This document shows positions 5,697-6,914 of a stretch of 6,914 bases of DNA, in pieces (the first letter of the stretch is position 1; the number at the start of each line of letters is the position of its first letter). The translations under genes and the position numbers were made by a program. Origin of the DNA: Candidatus Bathyarchaeota archaeon (lineage in GTDB: Archaea > Thermoproteota > Bathyarchaeia > Bathyarchaeales > DTEX01); NCBI GenBank assembly GCA_026414245.1, contig JAOAJJ010000046.1, positions 1-6,914 on the forward strand, read 5' to 3'. The notes beneath the pieces were generated by a model, which was not told where the DNA came from, ran no database searches, and saw only the letters and a program-made list of their open reading frames with translations.

Positions 5697-6836
5697 ATGA
5701 AGATTCGAGACTACTTAATTATCCTAGCGCTTCTAGCGCTCTTACTTGTAGGGATCTTGAGACAAACCACTTATAAACCGCCGTCAAGGGGAAGAGTCTT
5801 TAGCCTAACCGTGAGAGTCCTCTTCGAGAATAGGGAGGGGCAGAGAATATGGAATCTAACCGAAGACTACAGGACTATAGGTTTATTCGTGAATAGTAGC
5901 TGGCAAGAGGTTTACTTGGCAAAGACTTCCCATAGATTAGAAAGGATTAAAAAAGATTATGATGGGAACACCTTAGCCATATTAAACCTTACAAGGGAGT
6001 TTATTGAGCCTGGAGAAAAGATAGGCTACAATGTCACATACATCCTAGTCTTTAAGGAGAGAGGATTGCCGAACATCTCGGAGGGAAAATCTGGGAAAAT
6101 CAATGAGATCCCTGAAGAGAACCGAAGAGAATATTGTCAGCCAACAAGTCTCTGGCAGTCTAACGTCTCTGTGCTCATGGAGAAAGCTCTAGAGATAGCT
6201 GGCAACGAAACTAACGTTTTAAATATTGTTAAAAAATTTATCATCTGGATATCGAGGGAGATCAAATATGAATCCTCCGAGCTCCCTAAATACCCCCTAG
6301 AAACATTTTTAAGTCGTAGGGGAGACTGCGACGACCAAGCGAATCTACTCATAACGTTCTGCCGCGCAGTCGGCATACCAGCTTATCTGCAAGTCGGCTG
6401 CATATATATTCAGGGCTGGAGCAGTAATAGATCATACTATATCGGACACCTCCTATTCAGACAGATTAGGGTTGGATGGCATGGCTGGGCGATGGTTTTT
6501 ATACCGCCATGGGGTTGGCTGCCAGTTGATTTAACGTATGTTGAGGCTGATCTAGAAAGAGAACCTTTAAAATCCATAACTTCTTCAGCAATACTGAAGC
6601 ATTACACATTCCATTACATGAACATAACTAAAACCGACTATGCTGCTGAAGCCCGATTATTGAAGGATTTTCTCGAATCTCATGAATTCTACATATATGA
6701 GGAGGACATCATGGAGGAGAAAACTCTTCCCAGCGGGCTTTATCCAAATATAAGTGTTCCTCCCATAATTCTTCTAAACCTTGATGCTTTATTCAGCAGC
6801 CCCCGTCGAGTTCGAATGCGAATAATTTATATGTGA
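5697..6836 (+). CDS. Membrane-anchored extracellular transglutaminase-like (TGc) protein
   Basis: This protein has an N-terminal signal anchor (about residues 6-21, Leu/Ile/Ala-rich after MKIRD), an extracellular beta-rich region of roughly 150 residues, and a transglutaminase-like papain-fold domain. The triad is visible: Cys211 in GDCDDQ, His262 in WHGWAM, and Asp278 in LPVDLT. Such archaeal and bacterial domains are usually cysteine proteases or amide-bond-modifying enzymes rather than true crosslinkers. Ten N-x-S/T sequons (NLT twice, NIS twice, NSS, NVT, NVS, NET, NRS, NIT) follow the anchor, as expected for an archaeal glycosylated surface protein. The frame extends to GTG at 5625, but I choose ATG 5697 because it places the anchor at the N-terminus, follows a TATA-like box at -24, and avoids an odd 24-residue lead. 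The C-terminus ends without a second membrane segment. It is divergent from the macro gene. Substrate is unknown. Confidence 0.85.
   Translation: MKIRDYLIILALLALLLVGILRQTTYKPPSRGRVFSLTVRVLFENREGQRIWNLTEDYRTIGLFVNSSWQEVYLAKTSHRLERIKKDYDGNTLAILNLTREFIEPGEKIGYNVTYILVFKERGLPNISEGKSGKINEIPEENRREYCQPTSLWQSNVSVLMEKALEIAGNETNVLNIVKKFIIWISREIKYESSELPKYPLETFLSRRGDCDDQANLLITFCRAVGIPAYLQVGCIYIQGWSSNRSYYIGHLLFRQIRVGWHGWAMVFIPPWGWLPVDLTYVEADLEREPLKSITSSAILKHYTFHYMNITKTDYAAEARLLKDFLESHEFYIYEEDIMEEKTLPSGLYPNISVPPIILLNLDALFSSPRRVRMRIIYM
6826..6833 (+). promoter_or_regulatory. TATA box of the ribosomal protein S6e gene
   Basis: TTTATATG matches the archaeal consensus well and overlaps the last codons of the transglutaminase-like gene. 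It predicts a transcript start near 6853-6857 and a leader of about 20-25 bases. With the preceding A it repeats the nonamer ATTTATATG found before aIF5B. Confidence 0.6.
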
Positions 6837-6859
6837 AAACATATTTTCAAAATATGTTT
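6837..6859. promoter_or_regulatory. Perfect inverted repeat (11-bp arms, 1-base centre) between S6e TATA box and start
   Basis: The left arm AAACATATTTT (6837-6847) and right arm AAAATATGTTT (6849-6859) are exact reverse complements around C6848. The repeat begins just after the transglutaminase stop codon and overlaps the predicted S6e transcript start. It could be an operator for the ribosomal-protein transcript. A terminator for the upstream gene is less likely because no T-run longer than four follows it. Confidence 0.5.
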
Positions 6860-6862
6860 CCC

Positions 6863-6866
6863 GGAG
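6863..6866 (+). promoter_or_regulatory. Shine-Dalgarno site of S6e
   Basis: GGAG, within GGAGAGAG, lies 10 bases before the ATG at 6877. Together with the TATA position it indicates a leadered mRNA, unlike the SIS and macro genes. Confidence 0.45.
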
Positions 6867-6876
6867 AGAGCTGAGT

Positions 6877-6914
6877 ATGGCTAAGTTTAAGATAGTGATA
6901 TCAGACCCTAAAAC
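6877..6914 (+). CDS. rps6e: Ribosomal protein S6e, N-terminal start (cut by window edge)
   Basis: Only twelve full codons are visible, encoding MAKFKIVISDPK, followed by two bases of the next codon. This matches the highly conserved N-terminus of archaeal S6e, a small-subunit protein shared with eukaryotes. The ATG is preceded by a GGAG site and a TATA box. In some archaea this gene is next to infB and aIF2-gamma. The short length limits certainty, but no better candidate is known to me. Confidence 0.8.
   Translation, partial: MAKFKIVISDPK

Noticed and set aside
6137..6376. 79-codon minus-strand frame inside the transglutaminase-like gene
   Set aside because: It overlaps the catalytic-Cys region of a real gene on the other strand and looks like an antisense shadow.
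1..6914. CRISPR arrays, insertion sequences, phage genes or defence systems
   Set aside because: No regularly spaced repeats, transposase motifs, terminal inverted repeats or defence-gene domains were found on either strand.

Overview
The window is archaeal chromosome. Three observations show this: a full-length archaeal/eukaryotic-type translation initiation factor aIF5B, the start of ribosomal protein S6e (a family absent from bacteria), and TATA-box promoters placed about 25 bases before start codons in place of bacterial -35/-10 signals. Frequent AGG/AGA arginine codons, TTG/GTG starts and families such as DUF6485 and DRTGG would fit an uncultured TACK-type archaeon (Bathyarchaeia-like). 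That lineage is an inference and cannot be fixed from this window.

Layout, left to right. (1) 2-550 (+): C-terminal part of a BioD-like/DRTGG-domain protein cut by the window edge. (2) 551-709: intergenic stretch with a TATA box inside an 18-bp inverted repeat and a short 5' leader. (3) 710-2497 (+): aIF5B. (4) 2498-2808: apparently gene-poor stretch holding a candidate 56-residue minus-strand frame (2591-2761) and a short 9-bp-period repeat. (5) A minus-strand block, read right to left: macro-domain protein (5590-5033), UPF0309-family SIS sugar-phosphate protein (4915-4175), BadF/BcrA-type amino-sugar kinase (about 4105-3110) and a small eight-cysteine DUF6485 protein (3012-2809). (6) 5591-5696: divergent promoter region with a perfect 12-bp palindrome in its centre. 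(7) 5697-6836 (+): membrane-anchored, extracellular transglutaminase-like protein with ten N-glycosylation sequons. (8) A promoter, a perfect 11-bp-arm inverted repeat, and the first codons of ribosomal protein S6e (6877 to the edge).

How the genes may work together. The SIS and kinase genes are adjacent, face the same way, and each is preceded by the same 10-base promoter core TTTAGATATT. A BadF-type kinase would phosphorylate GlcNAc or a related hexose at C6. UPF0309 SIS proteins act on such 6-phosphates; as I recall, a Streptomyces member, NagS, dehydrates GlcNAc-6-phosphate. A two-step amino-sugar route is therefore the most concrete functional reading. The macro protein (ADP-ribose binding) has its own promoter and may be only a neighbour. 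The accessory block sits between infB and rps6e, which as I recall lie next to each other in some other archaea, so it may be an insertion into an ancestral translation cluster.

I see no CRISPR array, transposase, tRNA, rRNA or phage gene. The window is mostly ordinary chromosome. The points most worth following are the kinase/SIS pair with its matched promoters, the palindromes at the S6e, aIF5B and divergent promoters, and the unassigned small frame at 2591-2761.
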